From Symbiodinium kawagutii (taxonomy: Eukaryota > Sar > Dinophyceae > Suessiales > Symbiodiniaceae), in the NCBI GenBank assembly GCA_009767595.1, contig VSDK01008670.1:11496-75495 (forward strand): 64,000 nt of DNA, in the 5' to 3' direction. Positions 9,278 through 18,452 of this stretch are shown piece after piece (positions within the stretch are counted from its first letter, which is position 1; every line of letters starts with the position of its first letter). The notes beneath the pieces were generated by a model that was not told the DNA's origin, did no database searches, and saw only the letters and a program-made list of their open reading frames with translations. A program made the position numbers and the translations under genes.

Positions 9278-12208
9278 ATGTCTTCGATCGACACTGATGC
9301 TTGGCATGCTTTGTCAAAAATCATGAACGACTGTGAGTTGTTGACCACTGACGAAGTTCCACGATGGAGTGGTCACTCCTATCTTCATCTGGAGCTTGCG
9401 TCGGAGTGGAGCCCTCAGGTTGAGTGCTGGCTGTTAGACCTTGGTCTCCCAAACAGCCTGCATGCCCTTGACATGCGTGAAACAAGAAGGATTTGCAAGG
9501 TTCATGTCCAGGTGCCAAAGGCACCTTGGTGGACACTCCGACCTGGTGACCGGTTTGTGTGCAAAGCCAAGGTGAGTGCATCCGGCGCTGATCGATTTGC
9601 ATTGGTTGCATCCCCCATGCATGTGTGGAACTGCGGGAAGCTGGTGAACCAGAATCCCATCAACGTTGTTCATACTTTCGCAGGTGCTTTCCATGGATGG
9701 TCCCAAGCCATGCATTTTGTCGAAGCCACTCAGCCGAATTGCACAGTAGGATCCACTGTTTCGGTTGAACATATGCATGACCTGTGTGATCTGATCGCCA
9801 AGAATGAACAAGCCAAGGTGTTGAGGCGTCCCTTTACAGGTATCACTCAACCCCTGCCGAAGCATGCTGTGATTTGCTCCCCGTGTGAAAATGAGGAGTG
9901 GCTGTCAGCCATTCACATGTCAACCAATTTGATTTGGACTGCGAGTTTCCCGTGCCCGCCTTTCAGTAGAGGAAACAAAAGCCAACATGGATTGAATGCT
10001 GCGGACGGTAGGTTGCTGATCCATATCTTTCGACATGCTCGGTTGATCCAGCCAGTAGCACTGCTCCTGGAGAACGTGGACACCTTTGCCAGTCACGGCC
10101 ATTTCCGGCTGTTCATGAAGTTTGCTGCATGGGCTGGCTTTACTGTCAAGTGGAAACAAGTCCACGACATGCAAGAGTTTGCCCCCTACTTCAGGAAGCG
10201 TTGGCTGGCTTGTCTGATCCGGTCTGATTTAGGGGATGACACGCCTTTTCCTGCGGTTCAGTTCAAAGATGAGAGACCCATCGGATGGAATGAGCCCATG
10301 TACAAGTTTGCGGCGGCTCCCTCTCTGCATGAACAAAGAGTTATCACACCTGAGCTGGAAGCCACATATGGGCACCCCAAGCTGTTGCCTCATGCAAAGC
10401 AGGAAGAAGTGTCAGAGGATGCGAATGCCTTTCGGGTACTTCAAGCCCGGGTTGTCAAACCGTGGTTGCCCCTGCCGACATTGGTAGCATGCTACTCTGC
10501 CCAGCACATGTTGCCCACCAAGAACTTGTGGCAATCTGGCATCTATGCAGAGCTTGAAGTTGACAATTTCAATCGTTTTGTGTTTCAGTGCCCTATCAGG
10601 TGGGCGTCTCTCCATGGGACTGTCAAGCCGCTGTACTTGCCGAAAGAGCTGCAGAACATTTTTCGTGTCTTGGGCAACTGCATCACCGTGCCCCACGCAA
10701 CAATGGCCCTCATGGTGTGTTTTCATGCCCTGGATTTTGGATGTGACGGGACCGTTGAGAGCATGGTTCAGAAAGTTTGGGAGGACCGATTCACTGCACT
10801 CAACTCAGTGTGCATCGAAGCTCAGGATGGGTTTTGGTTGGTTGACTGTGATCAATTCCTGAATCAGGTGTGGATTCCCAACCCAATCACACACGTTGAA
10901 GGAATCACAGTTGCTGTGTGTATCACGCTGCCAAATCGTCATACAGTAACAGTCAAGTGCCTCAAAGGGATGTCAATCACTGCGTTGTTGACCATGTTGA
11001 AAGTGCCGCCACACATTTCTGACCTTTGGGCATTCGTTGATGACTCAAAGCAAACCACCTTGAGCCAGTTTGAACCCATCAATGATGATGTGCAGGGTAG
11101 GCTGGTCTTCTTGCCTTCCCAATGGGCACCTGAAACCTGTGCAGTCACTCCAGAGTGGACACAAAAACCTCCGGAGGACAGGGTGTCCCAGAATCATGTG
11201 CAGGAACATGTGCCAACCACCTGTCAGGTCACCCTCACTCCTGAGGACAGGGTGTCCCAGAATCATGTGCAGGAACATGTGCCGACCATTTGTCAGGTCA
11301 CCCTCACCAGCTCCGATACCAGCGAGGATCCAGTTTGCAGTGTGCCAGCTGTGATGAGCGAGCAGGGTCAAGTTGATTTTATTCCGGTTACCATCGCGAT
11401 GCCATCTTTCCTTGGAACAGGTGACTCTGGGTCATTGGCTCACACGGAGGTTAACGTGGGTCTCCGCTCTGGCCATGACTCCCAGGTTTCCAAGCCTTTG
11501 CAGTCGCGGGAGATCGAATGCCTGCCAATCCGAACAAGTGGTGAAGCAATCATTCTCGCAGGCCATCCTCCTTACCTGGACGGCATTGAGGTCACTTGTG
11601 AAGGGGAGATCCTGGATACTGATGAGTTGGTGACCACTGTGAGTCACAAAACCATTCAGGTTGCAATTGCCCAGAAAGCTCCACCGCCAGTGAAGCAACG
11701 GATCATCGAGGTTGTCAAGTTGAATGGTTCCACCTCATTTGTCAGGCTCAATGATGATCTTACCATCCATGATTTGCTTATCTTGATTGGAATGCCTGAA
11801 AACCTTCGTGCTCAGATCTCAGTTGAATCAAACGCGAAAAGAGTTTTCTTCCATTGCAGGATTGCAGACTTGGTGGTCCCATGCATCCGCCTCCGTGCAT
11901 ACCCTTTGAAAGGTGGGGGCCATGGAGGGAAAGGTAAGGGTAAGAACCCCCCTGATCCATTGCAGTCCCAAGACCCTTGGGCGAAACCTGCTGTTGCGCC
12001 CAGCAAATCATCCACGCGGTGGGACCAGTTGGTCCTCACAGATGATCACCCATTCTTCGATGCAGAAGCCAACGCCCGGTTGCAACAACTGCCATGTGTC
12101 AGGATTGGACCGGAACAATCGGGGGTCGCTTTCGCCACCAAATCCATGTTGAATCAGATTGCAGAGAACCCCCCCTCAGGCACCACTGTGGTGCTTTTAC
12201 CCGGGTAG
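9278..12208 (+). CDS. Retrotransposon ORF1: cytosine-5 DNA methyltransferase plus C-terminal region
   Basis: 976 codons from the first good ATG. Residues about 130-480 show C5-methyltransferase motifs in order: motif I around 133-140 (TFAGAFHG, the AdoMet loop), motif IV PCPPFS at 225-230 with catalytic Cys226, motif VI ENV at 265-267, a motif VIII-like RKRW near 306-309, and a GNCITVP motif at 466-472 that matches the conserved GN-x-P of motif IX/X. The enzyme would methylate cytosine in DNA; CpG specificity is known for dinoflagellate retroelement DNMTs and is not deducible here. After residue 520 the protein is unrecognised: a duplicated 23-residue segment (about 633-678), then a Gly/Lys-rich basic stretch (about 885-898, GGGHGGKGKGK). 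The frame closes at TAG 12206-12208, but the evident coding continues in the -1 frame. Confidence 0.85.
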   Translation: MSSIDTDAWHALSKIMNDCELLTTDEVPRWSGHSYLHLELASEWSPQVECWLLDLGLPNSLHALDMRETRRICKVHVQVPKAPWWTLRPGDRFVCKAKVSASGADRFALVASPMHVWNCGKLVNQNPINVVHTFAGAFHGWSQAMHFVEATQPNCTVGSTVSVEHMHDLCDLIAKNEQAKVLRRPFTGITQPLPKHAVICSPCENEEWLSAIHMSTNLIWTASFPCPPFSRGNKSQHGLNAADGRLLIHIFRHARLIQPVALLLENVDTFASHGHFRLFMKFAAWAGFTVKWKQVHDMQEFAPYFRKRWLACLIRSDLGDDTPFPAVQFKDERPIGWNEPMYKFAAAPSLHEQRVITPELEATYGHPKLLPHAKQEEVSEDANAFRVLQARVVKPWLPLPTLVACYSAQHMLPTKNLWQSGIYAELEVDNFNRFVFQCPIRWASLHGTVKPLYLPKELQNIFRVLGNCITVPHATMALMVCFHALDFGCDGTVESMVQKVWEDRFTALNSVCIEAQDGFWLVDCDQFLNQVWIPNPITHVEGITVAVCITLPNRHTVTVKCLKGMSITALLTMLKVPPHISDLWAFVDDSKQTTLSQFEPINDDVQGRLVFLPSQWAPETCAVTPEWTQKPPEDRVSQNHVQEHVPTTCQVTLTPEDRVSQNHVQEHVPTICQVTLTSSDTSEDPVCSVPAVMSEQGQVDFIPVTIAMPSFLGTGDSGSLAHTEVNVGLRSGHDSQVSKPLQSREIECLPIRTSGEAIILAGHPPYLDGIEVTCEGEILDTDELVTTVSHKTIQVAIAQKAPPPVKQRIIEVVKLNGSTSFVRLNDDLTIHDLLILIGMPENLRAQISVESNAKRVFFHCRIADLVVPCIRLRAYPLKGGGHGGKGKGKNPPDPLQSQDPWAKPAVAPSKSSTRWDQLVLTDDHPFFDAEANARLQQLPCVRIGPEQSGVAFATKSMLNQIAENPPSGTTVVLLPG
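11174..11311 (+). repeat. Tandem duplication of 69 bp inside ORF1
   Basis: Two nearly identical 69-bp copies (11174-11242 and 11243-11311) encode EDRVSQNHVQEHVPT followed by TCQVTLT-P or ICQVTLT-S. The length is a multiple of three, so the frame is preserved. The few differences suggest a fairly recent duplication in this lineage of the element. Confidence 0.9.
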
Positions 12209-13440
12209 TTGCTGGAGAACGCATTCCAGTTGGCTTCACAGTTTTGCAAGCTCAACAGATCGTTGTCAAAGAGCCGGCAACACAAGTTCAATACAAGAGA
12301 CTTGTGGTACCTGTTGCTATCCGTGGCTCCATTGAATTTCGCTTGCAGGAAAGCCCAGGCATTGTTGCGGTGCCATCATCCAAGTTTGTCGAGATCGTTG
12401 CGGAGATCAACTCCAACTTGTGCACCCAGCTGACCAAAGCTGCACTTGCTGAGAACCCATTGGATTGCTTTCGCAAACTCATTGCGCAAACTGGTCAATC
12501 CATGGCTGAAGTTGCGGTGTATTCGTATCGGCAGGTGAAGAATGCTGACCAATCGATCAACCACCAGTGTATTGCCAAGATGCCCCAATCTGCCATGAAC
12601 CATGTTCTTACCATCTCAGGTGCTGGTGAGCTTTTCACTCGGAAGTTTCTGTCCCAGGATGAATTGTGCGATCACAGCATCCTTCCAAGGTATTGGCAGC
12701 CAGCAGGAGAGGACATTCGTGTCGCTCGACAGTTGGGTGAAACCCTGGGAGCCGACTTTCGCGGGTTAGCGCTCACTTCCAAGGGTGTGGCGATAAGGGT
12801 GGTCAACACCGCCATTTCCAATCGCCGAGCAGTTGTCTTGCAGAGTGACAACCGTTTTACCGAGGACAACCGTGGCATCGTGTGTAACCACTACTACCTT
12901 GCCCAAGGGTTCAGGTTTGACATGTCGCATTCATCCATCATCAAAGCTACCATGCAATCACTGAAATGTACACCGGTACCCATGCGTAGCTTTCGGGTCG
13001 GTGGCATGTTGACATGGGTCCTTGCATTTCAGAGCCAGCCCAGCACCATGACTTTTACAATCAAGGTGGACTCTGACGTGTGCGAAATTGTCCTCACTCC
13101 GCAATCGCAAAACCCCAACAAGACGAAGCATGCCAAGAAGATCATCAAGCAGAACGTCAGCAGGAATCCCAAGCCTGGTACTGGAAACGGGCAGCCTGCT
13201 GCTGTTATGAGTGCAACGGCGCCAGCTGACGAGAAGAGATTCCAAGCATTGGAGGCACGAGTTGGATCCTTGGAAACCCGTCAGGAGGAACTGACTTGCA
13301 AAGTGGACCACGGTTTCTCCACAGTGTCAATGCAGCTGCAGCAGGTCCTGGCGGCAGTTTGCCCAAAACCTGATGTCAAGAACAAGGCGCAAGGAGCCAC
13401 GGGCGAATCACCGCCCCCGAAGGCTCCAAAGAACAATTGA
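12205..13440 (+). CDS. Retrotransposon ORF1, C-terminal part in a shifted frame (coiled coil)
   Basis: From about 12.2 kb to the TGA at 13438-13440 the coding character moves to the -1 frame; this frame is open from 12094, overlapping the first part by about 115 nt. It contains a central unrecognised region and a C-terminal heptad-like stretch (about 13220-13350; ADEKRFQALEARVGSLETRQ) typical of LINE ORF1 proteins, which trimerise and bind RNA, followed by a Lys/Pro-rich tail. I infer that it is the C-terminal half of one ORF1 protein. A programmed shift cannot be excluded, but no canonical slippery heptamer is seen at the junction. Confidence 0.7.
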   Translation, partial: VVAGERIPVGFTVLQAQQIVVKEPATQVQYKRLVVPVAIRGSIEFRLQESPGIVAVPSSKFVEIVAEINSNLCTQLTKAALAENPLDCFRKLIAQTGQSMAEVAVYSYRQVKNADQSINHQCIAKMPQSAMNHVLTISGAGELFTRKFLSQDELCDHSILPRYWQPAGEDIRVARQLGETLGADFRGLALTSKGVAIRVVNTAISNRRAVVLQSDNRFTEDNRGIVCNHYYLAQGFRFDMSHSSIIKATMQSLKCTPVPMRSFRVGGMLTWVLAFQSQPSTMTFTIKVDSDVCEIVLTPQSQNPNKTKHAKKIIKQNVSRNPKPGTGNGQPAAVMSATAPADEKRFQALEARVGSLETRQEELTCKVDHGFSTVSMQLQQVLAAVCPKPDVKNKAQGATGESPPPKAPKNN

Positions 13441-13446
13441 CCCGAG

Positions 13447-14931
13447 ATGGAGGCGTGTGTGTTGGCCTCTCGCAGAAACCTTTGTGATGTTGGCCAATGG
13501 TATGCAGTGGGCCAACCTAAGGCCTCCATGGTACGATATAATTCTTTCATGACATGGGGTCTGAAGGAGTTCTTTTTGTGTGGGAGTAGGAGCCAGCGAC
13601 CAGGTGAAACCACCTTGTCCATTGTCCTCTTGCTATGTTTGTGTATGGTTGTGGCTGCCAGGCATCCATCGCCATTCCTCTTTTTGGTTTTGTTTGGGAA
13701 CATGGACCTATGCCATGCTCAACGTGATTGTGACTGTCTCAAGCAGTCCCATGTCCGATCCAAGTGGAAGCGCTTCCACCTCTTAGTTCCAATGATGCTT
13801 GTGATTGTTTGTGTGATTCTTTTCATTTCATCGCGGCTTTTTGACATGAACTGCGGATTTCCAGGTGAGGGACCGTGGACGATGGCCACCCTCAACACAG
13901 GCTCGCTAGATAAGCATCCTGAAGTCTGGCAACATGACATGGACTTCTGGGCTTTCCAAGAAACCAGAATCACCCATGCCAACGTTGGTGCTGTGACCAA
14001 GACCGCTAAAGATCATGATCACCAGTTGCTTTGCGGTCCGATGATGCGTTTTCTTCAATCTGGTCACCCCGAATGGGGTGGTGTTGCGATTGCGTCTCCT
14101 TTCAACACAGTGCGTCCACTTTCATTTGATGAAGATGCAACTGGACTCTACCGAGGCCTCTATGCTTCCAACAGAGTCTTGATGGTTTGGACCGCTGTTG
14201 CGCCTGGCATTCACATGTTGGTGGTTAACGTGTATAACCTCCCTGGTGCTCTTAGTGACCCCGGCAGGTTCGAGACTAATAGCCACTTTTTCCAGCAGAT
14301 TTTCCAGATAGTTTCTCAATTTGGAAGTGTGCCGATTGCCATTTGCGGAGATTTGCAAGCACCACCACATGCTTACGCATCCATAAATCACGCCACCACT
14401 CATGGTGAATACTTCGATGTTATTGTCACTGATGTAGCCTCTGTTGATGACAGGCCCTGGACTTTTTGCCGTGATAAGATGTGGAATAAGTTTGATCATG
14501 CCTCGTCGATTGATGCTGTTCTTCTCAATCGTGTTGCTTTTGAATGTGTTTCTTCATTTTCAGTCAGAAGATGCATTGGCCTCCAGCATGCAATGATACA
14601 AGTCACCTTTGATTGGCCTCAGACAATGGCCCAAAATAAGCCACGTAAGTGGGTACCTCATGCCGCTCTGAACATTTCTTCCCTCGTTGACCTTGGACGG
14701 AGGGCGGAAATTGCTGAAACCCTTTGGAACACCACCTTTGCAGAACAATGTAATGGATGTAATGATGCTGAAGCACTTGCTTCTTGTGCGAACCAATTTT
14801 GTGTGCAGATTCTTCTTCAGTCTGGTGCTACATGGCACCCTGGTACCAGAGACCGTGGTACCATGCCTACCTTGCAGCCGAGTTCAAAAAGTGTAGGCCC
14901 TTTCTCTTGCGTTTTCCAAGAATCTTGCTAG
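13447..14931 (+). CDS. Retrotransposon ORF2, N-terminal part: hydrophobic segments and APE-type endonuclease
   Basis: Starts at ATG 13447, six bases after the ORF1 stop and in the same frame, suggesting stop-reinitiation. Residues about 57-70 and 111-128 are strongly hydrophobic (e.g. LSIVLLLCLCMVVA), unusual ahead of a LINE endonuclease. From about 145 an endonuclease/exonuclease/phosphatase fold follows: TLNTGS, FQETRI with the metal-binding Glu172, GDLQAPP (a GD-x-N variant) and SSIDAVLL (S-x-I-D). It would nick target DNA for target-primed reverse transcription. Coding similarity leaves this frame near 14.83-14.86 kb, so the last residues before the TAG at 14931 are probably out of frame. 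Confidence 0.8.
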   Translation: MEACVLASRRNLCDVGQWYAVGQPKASMVRYNSFMTWGLKEFFLCGSRSQRPGETTLSIVLLLCLCMVVAARHPSPFLFLVLFGNMDLCHAQRDCDCLKQSHVRSKWKRFHLLVPMMLVIVCVILFISSRLFDMNCGFPGEGPWTMATLNTGSLDKHPEVWQHDMDFWAFQETRITHANVGAVTKTAKDHDHQLLCGPMMRFLQSGHPEWGGVAIASPFNTVRPLSFDEDATGLYRGLYASNRVLMVWTAVAPGIHMLVVNVYNLPGALSDPGRFETNSHFFQQIFQIVSQFGSVPIAICGDLQAPPHAYASINHATTHGEYFDVIVTDVASVDDRPWTFCRDKMWNKFDHASSIDAVLLNRVAFECVSSFSVRRCIGLQHAMIQVTFDWPQTMAQNKPRKWVPHAALNISSLVDLGRRAEIAETLWNTTFAEQCNGCNDAEALASCANQFCVQILLQSGATWHPGTRDRGTMPTLQPSSKSVGPFSCVFQESC

Positions 14932-14940
14932 GTTAGATGA
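14830..14940 (+). pseudogene. Double frameshift between endonuclease and reverse transcriptase
   Basis: Coding character passes from frame 1 to frame 3 (WYQRPWYHAYLAAEFKKC, closed by TAG at 14934-14936) and then to frame 2 (ARLDDLSHKLACREP onward). Two small indels within about 100 bp are the simplest reading. They separate endonuclease from reverse transcriptase in what was presumably one ORF2 protein. Confidence 0.65.
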
Positions 14941-17900
14941 CCTTTCGCATAAACTTGCTTGCCGTGAACCAACAGCACATGCTTTGAGAATCTCGCGTAC
15001 AATTTGGGAGAAAATTTCCAGGTTCCTTCATGTGCTTAAATGTGACAACATCCCAGGTTGGCCTGATCAGCAAGATATCTGTAGATTTTGGCATTTCCTC
15101 TCTAGTAAACGTGATGCTGCAGTCCATGCAATTCGCTACAAGAGATCTCAAGACTGGAAAAATAAGATGGCAGCATCCGCCATGGGAAGCTGTAAAGATG
15201 TCTTCACTTTCCTTCGTAGAAAAGATAAGCCGCCAACTTACTCTGCAGTAACCAATGGGGAAGGGAAGCCCTTCTTCAATCCCCAGGATGCCCTTGATTT
15301 TGCGAGAGAGCAGTGGAATCCAGTGTTCACCTCTCACAGAGAACCCATCCCTGACACCCCGATCATGGATGCCATTGGAAACCTGGTGTCCAATAATGTT
15401 GAAACGTGGCGATTTGACCCCTTGACTGAACATGAGCTTCATAGCGCGGTCCAGGAGCGCAAACCCACTGCAGTGGGAGGTATTGATGGTTGGAGAACCC
15501 CCGAACTTCAGAGCTTGCCACCGGCAGCCTTCAGGCCGTGGGCAATTCTTTGGAATAAGATTGAAACCTTGAACTGGGAGATACCCCGTGTCTTCCAATC
15601 AGCTAGACTGGTGATGCTGCCCAAAGTTGGAGCTAAGAGCGCTCAACCTATTGATCGTAGGTTGATCACATTGCTGTGTGTCCCGTACTTGGCCTATACA
15701 AGGGCGCGATTTCAAGGTTGTTCCCAATGGCAGCGGAGAAATTTTCCCCTCAATGTTGTTGGTGGTATTCCTGGTAGGGATTCTGGTAAGATCTCGCATC
15801 AGATTGCCGTCCAATGTGAGGTCTACACCCAGACCAAGCAAGGCTTCGTTGGAATCAAGTTGGACCGCTCAAAATGCTTTGATAGAATCTCCCCAAAGAC
15901 CATTTGCCTCCTGGGTACTGCAATGGGACTTGACCCTAAGTTCTTGCGCACCTGGGCCAAGCTCTATGATAGATTTGATCGTCACATTTGCATTGGCCCC
16001 TACATGGACCCTAAGCCACTGGATAATGCCAATGGTGTGGCGCAGGGTGACTGTGCCTCGGTGCTTGCAATAAACATACTTATGTCATCATGGGCCAAAA
16101 TGATCACTCAATTTCCACAAGTGACCAGTTATGTGTTCATCGATGATGCCTACTTGTATGCACGTGTTGAGGACATCAATCAACTTCAGCTTGCCGTACA
16201 GGCTACTGAATTCTTTGACACCCTTGTTGGTCAGCAACTCAACCTTGGTAAATCCTGTGGATGGGCTACAACGAAAGGTGCCCATGACCGCTTCCAAGAA
16301 GTTTTCCCTCTGATTCCGATCTCTGAATTCTTTGCGGTTTTGGGTACATCAGTGAAGACTGGAAGAAAAGCAAGAGTCATCCATGACCCTGCAAAAGCAC
16401 ATCTCATTAGATCGCTTGTTGGTGAAATCGGGAGGCTTCCAATCGACATGCAGAAGAAAGCCTTCTTGATCGGGTGTAAAGCGGTGTCTAAACTGTTGTT
16501 CATGCCTGAGCTTGTGCCTTGGCCGAAGATCACCCTTGACAACCTTGTCACTACTGTAACAAAAGCTCTGTGGGGCCAGAGACCCCATTGGCGGTCCACT
16601 GAGTTGCTCTTTGCAAGCTTCACCAACCCGTGTGGAGCACATCCTCGAATGGCAATTGCATCTAGACAGATTAGCAACATAATTGCCAGGTGTCGCGTCG
16701 ATCCTCTTTTCTTTGATTTTTGGTCTCAGCTTTGCAGGATTGGTAAACCCATTGCGAGGGGTCTTTTGGATAACTTCACCAAGGCCTGTGGAGAGTTGCA
16801 TGTTCAGTTCTCACCACCGAACACGTTGAAGTGCCTTGGTATCACTTTTGATTTCTTCCAGCTTAGTCCGAAGTGCATCCGTCGTATCTGTAGAGTAGCT
16901 GCATGTCAAGCCCTGTACAGCGAAGCTGTTCAGGGTACCCGAAATGATCTGCGGAATTGGGGCAGTGGTGTCTTGGATGAGGAACTCGCACCAGTGCGGG
17001 TCAGGGGCGTGTGGAGCCATGGCGGCGCCTCGTTGGTGGATGATGCTATTATCCCTGGACCGATGACAGGTTGTTTGCCCACTGCTGATAGATTGTATCA
17101 AGCAAATATGCTTGCCTCACCTGCTTGCAGGTGGTGTGGTTTTGAGACAGAGACTATCCATCATTTGACTGCGGATTGTCCAGGGATCAGGGAGAAACTG
17201 GGTTCGCCGGCGTCTTTCTTTCCGGAACAACCACATTTTTTATCGCATGGACTTTGGGAAGTCCCACAATCCATTTTGGATGCTGCTCGTAATGCTTCTA
17301 CGAAGATTGAACTTCACAGGATACCTGCTGTTGCTGACCGTGTTCCGGTGTTTTTCATCCATGGCTCCGCTACCAATACTGATCACTTTTATACCAAGAC
17401 TTTGGGCTTTGCTGCTTGTGATGAACATGGTGACAAGATTTTTTCACATGGGTTTGTGGATCCTTTTGGAAACTGCTTCAAGGCAGCTCTTTTGGCTTTC
17501 TGGAATCTTTGTCGGTCGGTTGATGGTAATGCGGTTATCTACACTTCAAATCGTGCTCTGGTGCGAATCTGGTGTAAGATGGTTGAGATTGTGGACATAC
17601 CTTTCAATATTGCTTTTCGAGACATCTGGTCCCACCTTCTCTCAATTGCCAAGAATGAACAGCAGTGCAGAGTTCAGCTGCAATTTTTACCTATGAAATG
17701 TAATGCTCCTTCTCTTCGAGTGGTGAATGAGTTGGCTATGCAAGCGGCGATGGGAGCCTCTCCAGTTCCAGCTGCGATGGTACGAAGCTGGCGCCAACAT
17801 GTCATTTTTCAACGTGCTTGGCTCTGTCGATTGTCTAAACTGGTACAAACTTGTAAGTATTCTGAGGAAGCCGTTCAGCATGGCCAAGAGGTTGAGGAAG

Positions 17901-18448
17901 CTGAGGAAGCTGCCGATGAGCCTTTTGATTTTCGAAACCGTTTTGTGAGATGGGACTGGGACTTACCTCAGTCCTCTTTCTCTTGGAGACCAACTGTGAT
18001 TCAACGAGCCACTCCGCGTGGGTGGCAATTCTCTGAGCATTGGTGGAGTGTCACAGTTGCTTTTCTTCAACAACTGCAATGGAGAGTTGGCGAGGGTAGT
18101 AGTTGCTGCTTTTCAGTTTTTGAACTGGGTTTCCTTTTCTGGCACCGACTCCGACAAGTGCCACCTGCGACCTCTGAAGATGTCAATGGCACTTTCATGG
18201 TTCACGTTAACTGGATTCGTATGGTGCTGAGAACCTGTACACTTGGTGACTTTTTGCCGCCCAACGTTCTGTACAAACCTAAGCAGAAGAGCTGGTTGTC
18301 CCAAACATTCCCCAAGGGAACTTTACAGGGAGCTCGTGCATTTATGACTGAAATTGAGATGAGACACTTGGCCTCTTTCATCTCTTCTTTGTCCAACGGA
18401 GGTAAAACCGCTAAGGATTGGACTGTTCCTCTTGTTTCGCTGCCGTGA
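14936..18448 (+). CDS. Retrotransposon ORF2, C-terminal part: reverse transcriptase, CCHC knuckle, RNase H-like domain
   Basis: Open from about 14,936 without a clear own Met (the true start lies upstream of the frameshifts). The reverse transcriptase shows ARLVMLPKVGAKS near 15,602, GIKLDRSKCFDR with the first catalytic Asp near 15,862, GVAQGDCAS near 16,034, and the catalytic FIDDAYLYA at 16,136-16,160 (F-x-D-D, as in many LINEs). CRWCGFETETIHHLTADC near 17,128 is a CCHC-type zinc knuckle. Around 17,350-17,750 the order FIHGSATN, KAALLAFW, YTSNRALV, NELAMQAA matches an RNase H fold with D, E, D and D replaced. The last 230 residues are unrecognised. Stop TGA 18446-18448. Confidence 0.85.
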   Translation, partial: DDLSHKLACREPTAHALRISRTIWEKISRFLHVLKCDNIPGWPDQQDICRFWHFLSSKRDAAVHAIRYKRSQDWKNKMAASAMGSCKDVFTFLRRKDKPPTYSAVTNGEGKPFFNPQDALDFAREQWNPVFTSHREPIPDTPIMDAIGNLVSNNVETWRFDPLTEHELHSAVQERKPTAVGGIDGWRTPELQSLPPAAFRPWAILWNKIETLNWEIPRVFQSARLVMLPKVGAKSAQPIDRRLITLLCVPYLAYTRARFQGCSQWQRRNFPLNVVGGIPGRDSGKISHQIAVQCEVYTQTKQGFVGIKLDRSKCFDRISPKTICLLGTAMGLDPKFLRTWAKLYDRFDRHICIGPYMDPKPLDNANGVAQGDCASVLAINILMSSWAKMITQFPQVTSYVFIDDAYLYARVEDINQLQLAVQATEFFDTLVGQQLNLGKSCGWATTKGAHDRFQEVFPLIPISEFFAVLGTSVKTGRKARVIHDPAKAHLIRSLVGEIGRLPIDMQKKAFLIGCKAVSKLLFMPELVPWPKITLDNLVTTVTKALWGQRPHWRSTELLFASFTNPCGAHPRMAIASRQISNIIARCRVDPLFFDFWSQLCRIGKPIARGLLDNFTKACGELHVQFSPPNTLKCLGITFDFFQLSPKCIRRICRVAACQALYSEAVQGTRNDLRNWGSGVLDEELAPVRVRGVWSHGGASLVDDAIIPGPMTGCLPTADRLYQANMLASPACRWCGFETETIHHLTADCPGIREKLGSPASFFPEQPHFLSHGLWEVPQSILDAARNASTKIELHRIPAVADRVPVFFIHGSATNTDHFYTKTLGFAACDEHGDKIFSHGFVDPFGNCFKAALLAFWNLCRSVDGNAVIYTSNRALVRIWCKMVEIVDIPFNIAFRDIWSHLLSIAKNEQQCRVQLQFLPMKCNAPSLRVVNELAMQAAMGASPVPAAMVRSWRQHVIFQRAWLCRLSKLVQTCKYSEEAVQHGQEVEEAEEAADEPFDFRNRFVRWDWDLPQSSFSWRPTVIQRATPRGWQFSEHWWSVTVAFLQQLQWRVGEGSSCCFSVFELGFLFWHRLRQVPPATSEDVNGTFMVHVNWIRMVLRTCTLGDFLPPNVLYKPKQKSWLSQTFPKGTLQGARAFMTEIEMRHLASFISSLSNGGKTAKDWTVPLVSLP

Positions 18449-18452
18449 CTGA

